Of a stretch of 23,078 nucleotides of DNA, positions 7,500-15,832 are shown in pieces; positions within the stretch are counted from its first letter, which is position 1; the number at the start of each line of letters is the position of its first letter. This DNA comes from Gp6-AA40 sp964505975 (GTDB lineage Bacteria > Acidobacteriota > Vicinamibacteria > Vicinamibacterales > UBA2999), in the NCBI GenBank assembly GCA_964505975.1, contig CAZDLW010000064.1, positions 1 to 23,078 of the forward strand, in the 5' to 3' direction. A program made the translations under genes and the position numbers. The notes under the pieces are model-generated. The model was not told where the DNA came from and made no database searches. It saw nothing but the letters and a program-made list of their open reading frames with translations.

Positions 7500-8468
7500 A
7501 TGAAGGTAGGAGCGTTCATACTTGTTGCGTCGATGGTGAGCGCGGCGGCTTCAGTCGCGCTGGCCCAGGCAACACCCGAGCCGGGCCAGACAACACGACC
7601 GGGCGTTGTGACGGAGCGGACGGCGGATCGCGACGCTGCTGGGGTCGGACTCGTCGCATCCGACGCACTCACTGGCATCAACGCGCGAGACCATCAGGGT
7701 GAGAACATCGGCACGATCCACCGCCTCATCATCAACCATCGGACCGGTCACGTGGAGCACGTCATCGTGGCCAGCGGTGGCTTCCTGGGGGTCGGGCGCG
7801 ATTATGTGAGGCTGTCGTGGGACAACGTCGAGCTGATGCGAGACGACGAGTCGATCATCGCTCGAGTCGACCGAAACGCACTGGCGCAGGCACCAGAAGT
7901 GGACCGGAACTGGGTAGACCGTGCGTGGGAGCCCGGCGCACGGGCCGATCGCGGAACCGCCGATCGCGGAACCACTGTAACGCCGGAAGCCCGACAGGAA
8001 CCCGGCATTGGCCGAGAGACGGACACGCGGCCGGCGCCAACCACGGGACGAACGGCAGAGACCGGAGCACCTGCAGTGGATGCCGACCTCGTCTCCGAGA
8101 ACCGAATCGTCAACGCGCAGGTTCGGGATCAGAGTGGTGAGGACATCGGCCGCGTCGAGCGGTTGATGATTGCGCCCCGCGATGGCAGCGTGCGGTACGC
8201 CGTTATCGGAACCGGCGGATTTCTGGGAATCGGACGCGATCATCTGTTGGTCCCGTTCGACAGTTTCCAGTTCGGCCGGGACAACGGTGACATGGTGGTC
8301 ACGATGGATCAGCGCGTCATCGACGAGGCTCCGCGAGCCTGGTTCGGTGACGGCCCCGACGTCCGGTCTCCTCGCGACGACCGGACACCAGACGACCGGA
8401 CGACACCAACTGGCCAGCCGCCGCAGCAGCCGCAGCCCGGCCAGACGCCGCAGCAGCCGCAGCGCTGA
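7500..8468 (+). CDS. Exported protein with two PRC-barrel domains
   Basis: The 322-residue protein begins with a signal peptide (hydrophobic residues 4-20, VALAQA cleavage region). It carries two similar PRC-barrel repeats. Repeat 1 is at about residues 50-132 (ARDHQGENIGTIHRLIINHR, GGFLGVGRDYV). Repeat 2 is at about 197-279 (VRDQSGEDIGRVERLMIAP, GGFLGIGRDHL). The linker is low-complexity, with a short tandem DRGTADRGT, and the tail is rich in Pro and Gln (PQQPQ). PRC barrels are small beta-barrels found in photosynthetic reaction centres, RimM and stress or envelope proteins; the role here is unknown. ATG 7500 is chosen because AGGGAG lies 8 nt upstream and the signal peptide then starts at residue 1; the frame could also open at GTG 7464. 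Confidence 0.85.
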   Translation: MKVGAFILVASMVSAAASVALAQATPEPGQTTRPGVVTERTADRDAAGVGLVASDALTGINARDHQGENIGTIHRLIINHRTGHVEHVIVASGGFLGVGRDYVRLSWDNVELMRDDESIIARVDRNALAQAPEVDRNWVDRAWEPGARADRGTADRGTTVTPEARQEPGIGRETDTRPAPTTGRTAETGAPAVDADLVSENRIVNAQVRDQSGEDIGRVERLMIAPRDGSVRYAVIGTGGFLGIGRDHLLVPFDSFQFGRDNGDMVVTMDQRVIDEAPRAWFGDGPDVRSPRDDRTPDDRTTPTGQPPQQPQPGQTPQQPQR

Positions 8469-8477
8469 CGCCCGGCG

Positions 8478-8509
8478 GCGAATGCGGGTGCCAACGCACC
8501 CGCATTCGC
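8478..8509 (+). terminator. Strong hairpin after the PRC-barrel gene
   Basis: A perfect 14-bp stem (GCGAATGCGGGTGC / GCACCCGCATTCGC) with a CAAC loop starts 9 bp after the stop codon. It is the strongest terminator-like hairpin in the window, although no T-run follows. The remaining 8510-8746 contains no gene I can support. Confidence 0.6.
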
Positions 8510-8678
8510 TCGTGGGTCCACGCATTTCGAAGCGCTCGAATCCGACCTCCCTGTCCGGTCGAACTCCGGACCAGTGCCCCCCCTTCCACGCGCACGTTCC
8601 GACCCCATCAAGCCAACCGCTCACCGCATCGCCAGCAGCCTCACGGTCCACACTATCCGCGTGTCAGTCCGTGCGTCT

Positions 8679-8707
8679 TTGCAGACCTGCAAGGGGTCGC
8701 ATAGGAT
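8679..8707 (+). promoter_or_regulatory. Weak candidate promoter for the ABC importer operon
   Basis: TTGCAG (8679-8684), a 17-bp spacer and TAGGAT (8702-8707) give a marginal sigma70-like match of three and four consensus positions. It lies 39 bp upstream of the operon's first start codon. Confidence 0.2.
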
Positions 8708-8746
8708 CATCGCGAGTCGCGGTTCCTCGAGAAATCCACCAGGGAG

Positions 8747-10297
8747 ATGACGATCGACACGGCGACACCGGAGCCGCCGCTCATCCAGATGCGCGGGGTC
8801 TCGAAGACGTTTCCAGGCGTGCGTGCGCTGGACGATGTGTCGCTGTCGGTGTATGCCGGCGAAGTCCACATGCTGCTGGGACAGAATGGGGCCGGTAAAT
8901 CGACACTGATCAAGGTGCTGTACGGCGCAACTCATCCAGACCAGGGAGAGTTCCTCTTCGAGCGCCGCCCCGTACGGATCCACTCGCCGGCAGACGGTCG
9001 GCGCCTGGGGATCGCCGTCATCTTCCAGGAACTGTCGCTCGTTCCCTATCTGAACGTGGCCCAGAACATCTTCCTGGGTCGGGAATTCCGCGGACCCGTT
9101 CCGGGTCTCGTCAACCATCGGCGTGCACACGCCGAGGCCCGACGCGTGATCGACCTCCTGGGCGTGGACCTCGATACACACACCCCCGTTCACAGACTGG
9201 GCGTGGCGCAGCAGCAACTTGTCGAAATCGCCAAAGCACTTTCGCAGCAGGCGCGCATTCTCGTGATGGACGAACCGACGGCGGCCTTGTCGGATCACGA
9301 GGTCGATCGATTGTTCGACATCATCCGCACGATGAAGCGACAGGGCATCTCCATCGTCTACATCTCACACCGCCTGCAGGAGGTATTCGCCATCGGCGAT
9401 CGCATCACCGTGCTCCGCGACGGCCGCAACGTCGCGTCGCTGCGACCGGACAGCACGTCGATCGACGACCTGGTACGGCTCATGGTTGGCCGGGAGGTCG
9501 ACACCACCTACCGTCATCGATTCTGCGCGGATCCCGGCGAAGTGGTGCTGGCCGCCCGGAACCTGCACGCGGCGAATGGACTGCGCGCCGCAACGCTCGA
9601 GGTCCGAGCCGGCGAAGTCGTCGGACTGGCCGGTCTGGTGGGATCGGGACGCAGCGAGCTGGCGCGCGCGGTGTTCGGGGCAGACCGCCTGACCCAGGGA
9701 ACCGTGTGGCTCGCCGGTACCATGCTGCATACGACGGCCGACGGAACGACGGTGGCGGTACAGGCCGGGATGGGCCTCGTTCCCGAGGACCGGAAGGGTC
9801 AGGGTCTTGCGCTCAATCGCTCCGTGCAGGACAACCTGCTCCTGGCAGGGTTGCGCAGACTCTTTCCGAGGGGCTGGTACGGCTTCCGTACGGCGGCTCG
9901 CACCGCGGGAGACCTGATCGCGCGACTCCGTGTGATGACGCCCTCACTTCGTCAGCCTGTGCAGTACCTCAGCGGCGGCAACCAACAGAAAGTCGTCATT
10001 GGCAAGTGGCTGACTGCGGGTTCCCGATTCTTCATCTTCGACGAACCGACCCGTGGAATCGACGTGGGCGCCAAGGCGGAGATCTACCGCGTGATCGAGG
10101 GCCTGGTGGGCGACGGAGCAGGCGTGCTGCTCGTCAGCTCGGAGCTACCCGAAGTGGTCGCGGTATGCGATCGCGCCTATGTGATGCGCGACAAGACGAT
10201 CGTTGGCGAGCTGGCACGACACGAGCTCACGGAGGAAAACATCCTGCGGTTGGCCATGCACGAGGAAACGGACACATGTCTTCCCCTTCCGCACTGA
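8747..10297 (+). CDS. Sugar ABC transporter, dual ATP-binding protein (RbsA/MglA type)
   Basis: This is the energising subunit of a CUT2-family sugar importer: two fused ATPase domains in 516 residues, the usual length. Domain 1 has Walker A GQNGAGKST (45-53), a degenerate signature LGVAQQQ (151-157) and Walker B ILVMDEPT (171-178). In domain 2 the P-loop reads GLVGSGRSE (297-305) without the lysine, as is normal for this family. Domain 2 also has LSGGNQQK (408-415) and FFIFDEPT (428-435). The ATG at 8747 directly abuts AGGGAG, an unusually short spacing; a start at ATG 8789 would remove 14 residues and still keep the whole ATPase fold. The 3' end overlaps the first permease by 22 nt. Confidence 0.94.
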   Translation: MTIDTATPEPPLIQMRGVSKTFPGVRALDDVSLSVYAGEVHMLLGQNGAGKSTLIKVLYGATHPDQGEFLFERRPVRIHSPADGRRLGIAVIFQELSLVPYLNVAQNIFLGREFRGPVPGLVNHRRAHAEARRVIDLLGVDLDTHTPVHRLGVAQQQLVEIAKALSQQARILVMDEPTAALSDHEVDRLFDIIRTMKRQGISIVYISHRLQEVFAIGDRITVLRDGRNVASLRPDSTSIDDLVRLMVGREVDTTYRHRFCADPGEVVLAARNLHAANGLRAATLEVRAGEVVGLAGLVGSGRSELARAVFGADRLTQGTVWLAGTMLHTTADGTTVAVQAGMGLVPEDRKGQGLALNRSVQDNLLLAGLRRLFPRGWYGFRTAARTAGDLIARLRVMTPSLRQPVQYLSGGNQQKVVIGKWLTAGSRFFIFDEPTRGIDVGAKAEIYRVIEGLVGDGAGVLLVSSELPEVVAVCDRAYVMRDKTIVGELARHELTEENILRLAMHEETDTCLPLPH

Positions 10298-11238
10298 CCG
10301 CCGCGGCGATGCTCGGGCCGAGACTGGCTGCAGTGCCAGGCGTGGCATTTCTCCTCGTCACGCTCTTCGTCACATTTTCGCTGGCGGGCCCCGGGTTCGC
10401 GTCCGTGCCGAACCTCGTCAACATCGGGGTGCAGACCTCAATCCTGCTGATGCTCGCCCTGCCGATGACGCTCATCATCATGAGCGAGGGACTGGATCTC
10501 TCGATGGGTGCCGTCCTCGGACTCGCGGGGGTCGTGCTGGCACTCGTGCTGGCGGACGGCGGCAGCGTGCCGGCCGCCCTCGCCGCCGCGCTGGCCGTCG
10601 GCACCACGTTCGGGGTCCTGAACGGTCTGATCGTCGTACGCCTGGGAATCCCGCCGTTCGTCACCACGCTTGGCACGCTCGGAGTCGCACAAGGGGTGGC
10701 GCTCGTTGCCACGGGAGGTCATAGCGTGGCGGGGATCGGCACGGCGCTGCCGGCCCTGTATGCCAGCACCTGGCTGGGCCTGCCGTTTTCCGTTGCGGTT
10801 GCCGCCGCTGTGTATCTCGTATTCCACGGCGTGCTCTACCACACCCGGTTCGGCGTGTATGTCTTTGCGCTGGGTGGCAACCGCGACGCCCTCACGCTCG
10901 CCGGAGTGCGGGCCAACGTCTATCACGTCGGGGTGTACGCGCTTGGCGGTTTCATGGCGGGATTCGCCGCACTGCTTCTCACTGGACGGATGAATGCCGG
11001 TCACCCCATCGCGGCCATCGGCATGGAGTTCGACGCGATCGCGGCCGTCATCGTGGGGGGAACCTCGTTCGAACGGGGGAACGGCTGGCTGCCGGGCACG
11101 GTCCTTGGCGTCTTGACCGTGGGGGTGTTGAGAAACGGCCTCAACGTGATGGCGGTGCCTTCGTCGCTGCAGGTTGCGGGTATCGGACTGCTCGTCATCG
11201 CCGCGCTGCTCATCGACTCCTTGCGGGGGCGGCCATGA
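10276..11238 (+). CDS. Sugar ABC transporter permease 1 (BPD_transp_2, RbsC-like)
   Basis: This is a 320-residue inner-membrane permease with about eight to ten hydrophobic segments. The conserved family stretch SEGLDLSMGAVLGLAG follows the second or third helix, and GGNRDALTLAGVR forms the cytoplasmic loop expected to contact the ATPase. ATG 10276 lies inside the 3' end of the ATPase gene, so translation is probably coupled. The frame continues upstream to 9706 through the ATPase gene, but that part reads as Arg- and Gly-rich nonsense. The pair with permease 2 should form a heterodimeric channel; the substrate is unknown. Confidence 0.92.
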   Translation: MSSPSALTAAAMLGPRLAAVPGVAFLLVTLFVTFSLAGPGFASVPNLVNIGVQTSILLMLALPMTLIIMSEGLDLSMGAVLGLAGVVLALVLADGGSVPAALAAALAVGTTFGVLNGLIVVRLGIPPFVTTLGTLGVAQGVALVATGGHSVAGIGTALPALYASTWLGLPFSVAVAAAVYLVFHGVLYHTRFGVYVFALGGNRDALTLAGVRANVYHVGVYALGGFMAGFAALLLTGRMNAGHPIAAIGMEFDAIAAVIVGGTSFERGNGWLPGTVLGVLTVGVLRNGLNVMAVPSSLQVAGIGLLVIAALLIDSLRGRP

Positions 11239-12200
11239 CGACCCGGGCCATGACGGTAACCGTGCTGGCGCCCGAGATGACCGCACTTGTCGCCCGACTG
11301 GCCGGCGTGCTGCTCCTGTGTGTCGCCCTGTCGGTTGTGAGCGATGCCTTCCTCAGCACGTCGAACCTGTTGAACGTCCTCCGACAGGCGAGCCTGGTCT
11401 TCCTGCTGGCCTCGGGACTCACATTCGTGATCCTCGCAGCCGGTCTGGACCTGTCGATAGGTGCGAACGTCACGCTCAGCGCATGCGTCGCCGCGACCGT
11501 CATCCAGGCCACGAGCGCCATTGCCCCGGGCGTGGCTGCCGGCCTCGCGTGCGGCATGACCATCGGGCTCGTCAATGGCTTCATGGTCACCTCTCTCCGG
11601 TTGCCTCCCTTTATTGCGACCTACGGCATGTTGTGGGTCGTGCACGGCATTTCGTATTGGTACATGGGGGGACAGACGATCTACGGGTTCCCCGAAGCGT
11701 TTCGTGCGCTGGGGAGCGGGTTCGTGCTCGGCGTGCCCATTCCCGTATATCTGATGCTGGTGTGCCTGCTCTACGGAGGCGTCTTTGCGCGATACACTAC
11801 CTACGGTCACGAAATCTACGCGATCGGCGCGAACACGGAAGCAGCACGGCTCTCCGGCGTCCCGGTGCGACGACGCCTGATGCTCGTCTACCTCATGAGC
11901 GGAGGCATGGCAGGGTTGGCCTCCGTCGTGTACCTGGCGCGCCTCAACTCCGCCGAAGCCGACATGGGCGAGGCGTTGCTGCTTCCGGCGATTGCCGCCG
12001 TCCTCATCGGCGGCACCTCGCTCTTCGGCGGTGTCGGGAGTCTGTCGGGCACTCTGGTCGGTGCAATCCTGCTGGCACTGGTGCTGAACGGCATGAACCT
12101 GCTGGCGATTGATGCGAACTGGCAGCCGCTCGTGACCGGCGGCATCGTGCTGCTGGCGGTGTGGATCGATATCGCCACGAGGAATAGAACGGGCGCGTAG
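11235..12200 (+). CDS. Sugar ABC transporter permease 2 (BPD_transp_2)
   Basis: This is a 321-residue membrane protein of the same family as its neighbour, with AAGLDLSIGANVTLSACV matching the SEGLDLSMGAVLGLAG region of permease 1. GANTEAARLSGVPVRR is the cytoplasmic coupling loop. The start overlaps the stop of permease 1 in an ATGA, a classic translational-coupling arrangement. Two distinct permeases suggest a heterodimer rather than the RbsC-style homodimer. The product ends with a short Arg-rich tail (ATRNRTGA). Confidence 0.92.
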   Translation: MTTRAMTVTVLAPEMTALVARLAGVLLLCVALSVVSDAFLSTSNLLNVLRQASLVFLLASGLTFVILAAGLDLSIGANVTLSACVAATVIQATSAIAPGVAAGLACGMTIGLVNGFMVTSLRLPPFIATYGMLWVVHGISYWYMGGQTIYGFPEAFRALGSGFVLGVPIPVYLMLVCLLYGGVFARYTTYGHEIYAIGANTEAARLSGVPVRRRLMLVYLMSGGMAGLASVVYLARLNSAEADMGEALLLPAIAAVLIGGTSLFGGVGSLSGTLVGAILLALVLNGMNLLAIDANWQPLVTGGIVLLAVWIDIATRNRTGA

Positions 12201-12222
12201 CCTCGCAGGGAAAGAGCATTTC

Positions 12223-12242
12223 CGTCAATCCTCGGATTGACG
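12223..12242 (+). terminator. Intercistronic hairpin before the binding-protein gene
   Basis: A perfect 8-bp stem (CGTCAATC / GATTGACG) with a CTCG tetraloop sits in the 59-bp gap between permease 2 and the binding-protein gene, just ahead of its AGGGGAGA ribosome binding site. In other ABC operons such hairpins attenuate transcription or stabilise processed mRNA to set binding-protein dosage. There is no T-tract. Confidence 0.45.
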
Positions 12243-12259
12243 TGCAGGGGAGACATTCC

Positions 12260-13240
12260 ATGAACGAGTCGAGCACGGGAAGGATCGTGCTGGCGAGTCT
12301 GGTGCTCGCCGGTATGCTTGCGTGCGCGGGGAACGGTCGTGACGGCGACGGTGAAGTGGTCGCGTTGTTCACGAAGAACCAGACGAATCCCTATTTCCAA
12401 TCCATCCGCCTGGGTGCTGCCGATGCGGCCAGGCAGCTCGGCGCACGCCTCGTCAACTACGTCCCCACACGACCGGACAGCATCCCCGAACAGATGAGCC
12501 AGATCGAAGACGTCATCATCAAGCGGCCGGACGCCGTCGTGTTCATTCCCGTCGATCACAACGCCATGGTTCCAGGTGTTCAGAAGATGAACGGAGCGGG
12601 CATTCCGACGGTCAATCTGACGGATCGCTCTGCGGGCGGGGAGTTCATCAGTTTTGTCGGATGCGATGATCACCGGCTCGGGCTCGACGCCGGGCGGTAC
12701 CTCCTCGAGAAGATGAACGGCCGCGGCAATGTGATCATCATCGAAGGCGTGGGCGGCTCGGCCAACAGTGCCGCGCGGGTACAGGGCTTCAGGGACGCGA
12801 TTGCAGAGTTCACGGAGGTGCGGCTGCTCGCCTCACAGCCCGGCAACTTCCAACGTCTCCAGGCGCTGCAGGTCACCGAGAATCTCCTCCAGGCCCACTC
12901 GCAGGTCGATGGCGTGCTCGCGGCAAACGACTCCATGGCGCTGGGCGTCATCGAGGCGCTGGACGCCACCAACCGCAAGGCGCTGGTCGTGGGCATCAAT
13001 GGAACCAAAGAGGCCATCGACGCCATCAAGGCCGGCAAGCTGCTGGCATCGACCGACTGCAATGGATTCGTGCAGGGGTGCATCGGCACCATGACGGCCG
13101 TCCGGTACCTGCGCGGCCTTCCGGTGCCGTCGGAGTTCCAGTTCGCACAGCCGGTGGTCGACGCGACGAACTATGCGGACTGGGACGTGCCGGACGAGCA
13201 GCGCAGCTGCCCGTTGTGGGAGAGCGTGATCACCGGATAG
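12260..13240 (+). CDS. Sugar ABC transporter substrate-binding lipoprotein (periplasmic-binding type 1 fold)
   Basis: This 326-residue periplasmic receptor of the operon has an N-terminal lipoprotein signal: basic Arg8, hydrophobic core to residue 21, then Cys22 in GMLACAG as the probable lipidated residue. The mature part has the Peripla_BP_4 pattern: FTKNQTNPYFQSIRLGAADA at the start, PDAVVFIPVD near residue 93, GVLAANDSMALGVIEAL at the second lobe and VVGINGTKEAIDAI further on. The start is set by AGGGGAGA 6 nt upstream (12246-12253). The family includes ribose, xylose, galactose and inositol receptors, and the ligand here cannot be told. It is the last gene of the operon, whereas many CUT2 operons put it first. 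Confidence 0.92.
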   Translation: MNESSTGRIVLASLVLAGMLACAGNGRDGDGEVVALFTKNQTNPYFQSIRLGAADAARQLGARLVNYVPTRPDSIPEQMSQIEDVIIKRPDAVVFIPVDHNAMVPGVQKMNGAGIPTVNLTDRSAGGEFISFVGCDDHRLGLDAGRYLLEKMNGRGNVIIIEGVGGSANSAARVQGFRDAIAEFTEVRLLASQPGNFQRLQALQVTENLLQAHSQVDGVLAANDSMALGVIEALDATNRKALVVGINGTKEAIDAIKAGKLLASTDCNGFVQGCIGTMTAVRYLRGLPVPSEFQFAQPVVDATNYADWDVPDEQRSCPLWESVITG

Positions 13241-13283
13241 CGGCACCGGTGCCTCGGCGTTGCGCGTGTCGATGGGGCCCTAT

Positions 13284-14308
13284 CTATGCAGCACGCGCGA
13301 ATCCGCGCGCCCACTGCAGCGCTCCCGTATAGGCGTCGATCAGAATGGGTGGGCAGCCCGATCGAGCTTGCCCGAGCCGTCACATCGTCCCATTGGCCGC
13401 GCTCGTACGCATAACGGCGTCGAGAATGGCCCGGGCCGTGTTGGGGGTCCCAAGCAGCGCGTCTATCGCCGAGTGCGACAATGGAAGGCCCGCGAGCACC
13501 TCCTCCATGGCCCGACCCAGCATGGCATTTAGCAGCGAGCAACAACCCGACCAGGAACAGCTCTGCTCCCTGTTCAGGTCCCAGAATTTGTTCCGCGATC
13601 AGCTCGCAGCAGCGGCCGCGAACGACCGCGAGCGTGACGAGCTCCGACACGCCTCCAGAATTGAGCTCCGCCAGACACCAGACCGAGGCCCAGCCCCGGA
13701 TGAGGGCCACGCCCAAGTACGAGCGCCTGCCGCATCGACGTGACCTCACGACGGAGCGCGAATGCAGCCGAATTCACGCAGCGCAGCACGCGGTAGCTCA
13801 GTGTCACGTCGCGCTTGATCAGCTCTTCGAGCTCTTGAACAGGGTCAGGTGGGCGTATGCAGGGCCGAGAGCAGCTGCAGAGCCGCGAGATGCCACGCAG
13901 GGAGCGCAACGGAGCTGCGCGTCATGGGACGGCAGAGGTAGTAGCCCTGGAGAGCGTATAGCCGGCGTCGCGTGACGCCTTGAACGACTCGACGGTCTCG
14001 ACCTTCTCGGCAACGAGTCGAACGGCCAGAGGCCTCAGACGGGAGGCCACGTCACGTGCCAGCGCGGGCGGTATGGCGAGCACGTCCACCTTGACGAACT
14101 TGACGTAGGGCACGAGCTGCTCGGCATCCGAGCCCGGAACGAAGTCGTCGAGCGCCAGCGAGTACCCGGTCGTCTGCAGATCGCGGCGTGCCGCAATCGC
14201 TTCCTGATCCACGGCGATGTTTTCGAGCAGCTCCAGCACGACTCCGGCTCGCGGCAGCATGGTCGTCGCCGGACTCGCTGGCCAACCGCACGCCGCCAGT
14301 CCGTCCAC
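13284..14308 (-). pseudogene. Decayed EAL-HDOD signalling protein (YuxH type), 5'-truncated with six frameshifts
   Basis: Read on the minus strand, an EAL-type segment (VVLELLENI, SLALDDFVPGSDAEQL, YVKFVKVDVL, RLVAEKVET) runs from about 14270 to 13952. An HDOD domain follows in pieces (VQELEELIKRDVTLSYRVLR, NSAAFALRREVTSMRQALVL, RGWASVWCLAELNSGGVSEL, SLLNAMLGRAMEEVLAGLPL, YERGQWDDV, LIDAYTGALQWARGFAR), ending at a stop at 13284-13286. The frame must change near 13952, 13850, 13716, 13540, 13409 and 13343. The amino-terminal part normally preceding VVLELLE (roughly 90 residues) is missing. The EAL signature itself is degenerate (ELL), as is common in this family, so even the ancestor may have lacked phosphodiesterase activity. 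Flanking genes are intact, so true decay is more likely than sequencing error. Confidence 0.85.
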
Positions 14309-14372
14309 TTGTTCCGGCCGGGCCGCCGGACTACAGTCATCATCTCGAGTCCGAAGCCGCTGGAGCCCTACC

Positions 14373-15815
14373 GTGCCACTGAACGTCCGCCACCTGCTCC
14401 GCTCGCATGAAGGCGAGAACTACGAGCTCCACCGCCAGCACGTGAACCCCCAGTTCGCGCGGGTCCTGAAGACCATCGGCTTCGATCGCATCTATACGAA
14501 GGCGCTCGGGCCCTATCTGTGGGACGTTGACGGCAACAAGTACCTCGACTTCCAGGCTGGGTATGCCGTGCACAATGTCGGACGCAACCACCCGGCTGTG
14601 CGGCAGGCGCTTCGAGATTTCCTCGAAGAGGCCTATCCGACCATGGTCGCCTTCGATGCCCCGCTCCTGTCCGGATTGCTTGCCGCGGAGCTGAAGAAGC
14701 GGGTGGGCGGCGACCTGGATTATGTCTTCTTCACCAATTCCGGCACCGAAGGAGTGGAGGCCGCAATCAAGTTCGCCAAGTGCGCAACCGGGCGTCCCGG
14801 CGTGCTGTACGCCAACAAGGCTTTTCACGGTCTGTCCAGCGGAGCGCTGTCCGTCAATGGCGACGACTCGTTCCGCGAAGGGTTCGAGCCGCTGCTGCCA
14901 GGCTGCCGGATGGTCGCCTTCAACGACCTCGCGGCGCTCGAGGAGGCGCTGGCGCACAGGGACGTCGCCGCGTTCATCGTAGAGCCGATCCAGGGTAAGG
15001 GCGTGAACATCCCGTCGCCGGGCTATCTGCGCGACGCGGCGGCACTCTGCCGGCGGCATGGCGCGCTGTTCGTGGCAGACGAGATCCAGACGGGCGTCGG
15101 GAGAACGGGCACGTTCCTGGCCATGGACCACGAAGACGGCGGTGTCGGCGCCATCGATCCGGACATCGTGATTCTGTCCAAGGCGCTGTCCGGAGGCTAT
15201 GTTCCCATCGGCGCCGTTCTGACGCGGAAACGTGTCTGGGAACGGGTGTTCTCCTCGATGGAGCGCGCCATCGTGCACTCATCCACGTTCCATCAGGGCA
15301 GCCTCGCCATGGTCGCTGGTCTCGCCGTGCTCCAGACGATGGACGATGAGCAGCTGTACGAGAATGCGAGCCGCATGGGCCAGCAACTGATGCACGGGAT
15401 CGAGGCGATGAGGCCCAGATACGGGCTACTCCAGGAGGTGCGCGGTCGCGGGCTCATGATTGGCATCGAATTCGGCGCGCCACCGCTCCGCTCGGCCGGC
15501 CTGCGTACCGCGTGGACGATGATCCATGCCATGGATGCAAACCTCTTCCCCCAGGCCGTGGTGCTGCCACTGATGGACGACCATCGGATCCTGACGCAGG
15601 TGGCCGGCCAGCGGATCGACGTGGTCAAGCTCATTCCACCGCTGACGATCACGGACGAGGACGTCCGTTGGTTCCTTGCAGGATTCGAGGACGTGATGAC
15701 GAAGCTGCACCAGTTCCCAGGCCCGATCTGGGAAGTCCTCCAGCGCCTGGGCAAACACGCCCTCTCGCAGACCTCCCGCGCGTCGACCACGCCCGCGGTG
15801 GCAGCCGGACCTTGA
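14373..15815 (+). CDS. hpnO: Class III aminotransferase, HpnO-like (hopanoid side-chain amination)
   Basis: This is a PLP-dependent fold-type I aminotransferase. In hopanoid producers HpnO is needed for aminobacteriohopanetriol formation, probably by aminating the C-35 end of a ribosyl-hopane intermediate. From the GTG at 14373 the product has 480 residues. Family marks are NPQFARVLKTIGFDRIY near 25-41, TNSGTEGVEAAIKFAK near 121-136, VADEIQTGVGRTG near 234-246 (Asp236) and the PLP lysine Lys270 in ILSKALSGG. The GTG is chosen because TGGAG lies 7 nt upstream and the family's N-terminus begins there; upstream residues in the same frame are Ser- and Arg-rich and overlap the pseudogene. The neighbours hpnN, shc, hpnH and hpnG support HpnO over a generic ornithine-type enzyme. 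Confidence 0.82.
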   Translation: MPLNVRHLLRSHEGENYELHRQHVNPQFARVLKTIGFDRIYTKALGPYLWDVDGNKYLDFQAGYAVHNVGRNHPAVRQALRDFLEEAYPTMVAFDAPLLSGLLAAELKKRVGGDLDYVFFTNSGTEGVEAAIKFAKCATGRPGVLYANKAFHGLSSGALSVNGDDSFREGFEPLLPGCRMVAFNDLAALEEALAHRDVAAFIVEPIQGKGVNIPSPGYLRDAAALCRRHGALFVADEIQTGVGRTGTFLAMDHEDGGVGAIDPDIVILSKALSGGYVPIGAVLTRKRVWERVFSSMERAIVHSSTFHQGSLAMVAGLAVLQTMDDEQLYENASRMGQQLMHGIEAMRPRYGLLQEVRGRGLMIGIEFGAPPLRSAGLRTAWTMIHAMDANLFPQAVVLPLMDDHRILTQVAGQRIDVVKLIPPLTITDEDVRWFLAGFEDVMTKLHQFPGPIWEVLQRLGKHALSQTSRASTTPAVAAGP

Positions 15816-15832
15816 AGGACCGCCGGTCCTCG

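Noticed and set aside
9706..10275. A 190-residue extension of permease 1
   Set aside because: It overlaps the second ATPase domain in another frame and reads as low-quality Arg/Gly-rich sequence; the hydrophobic protein starts at 10276.
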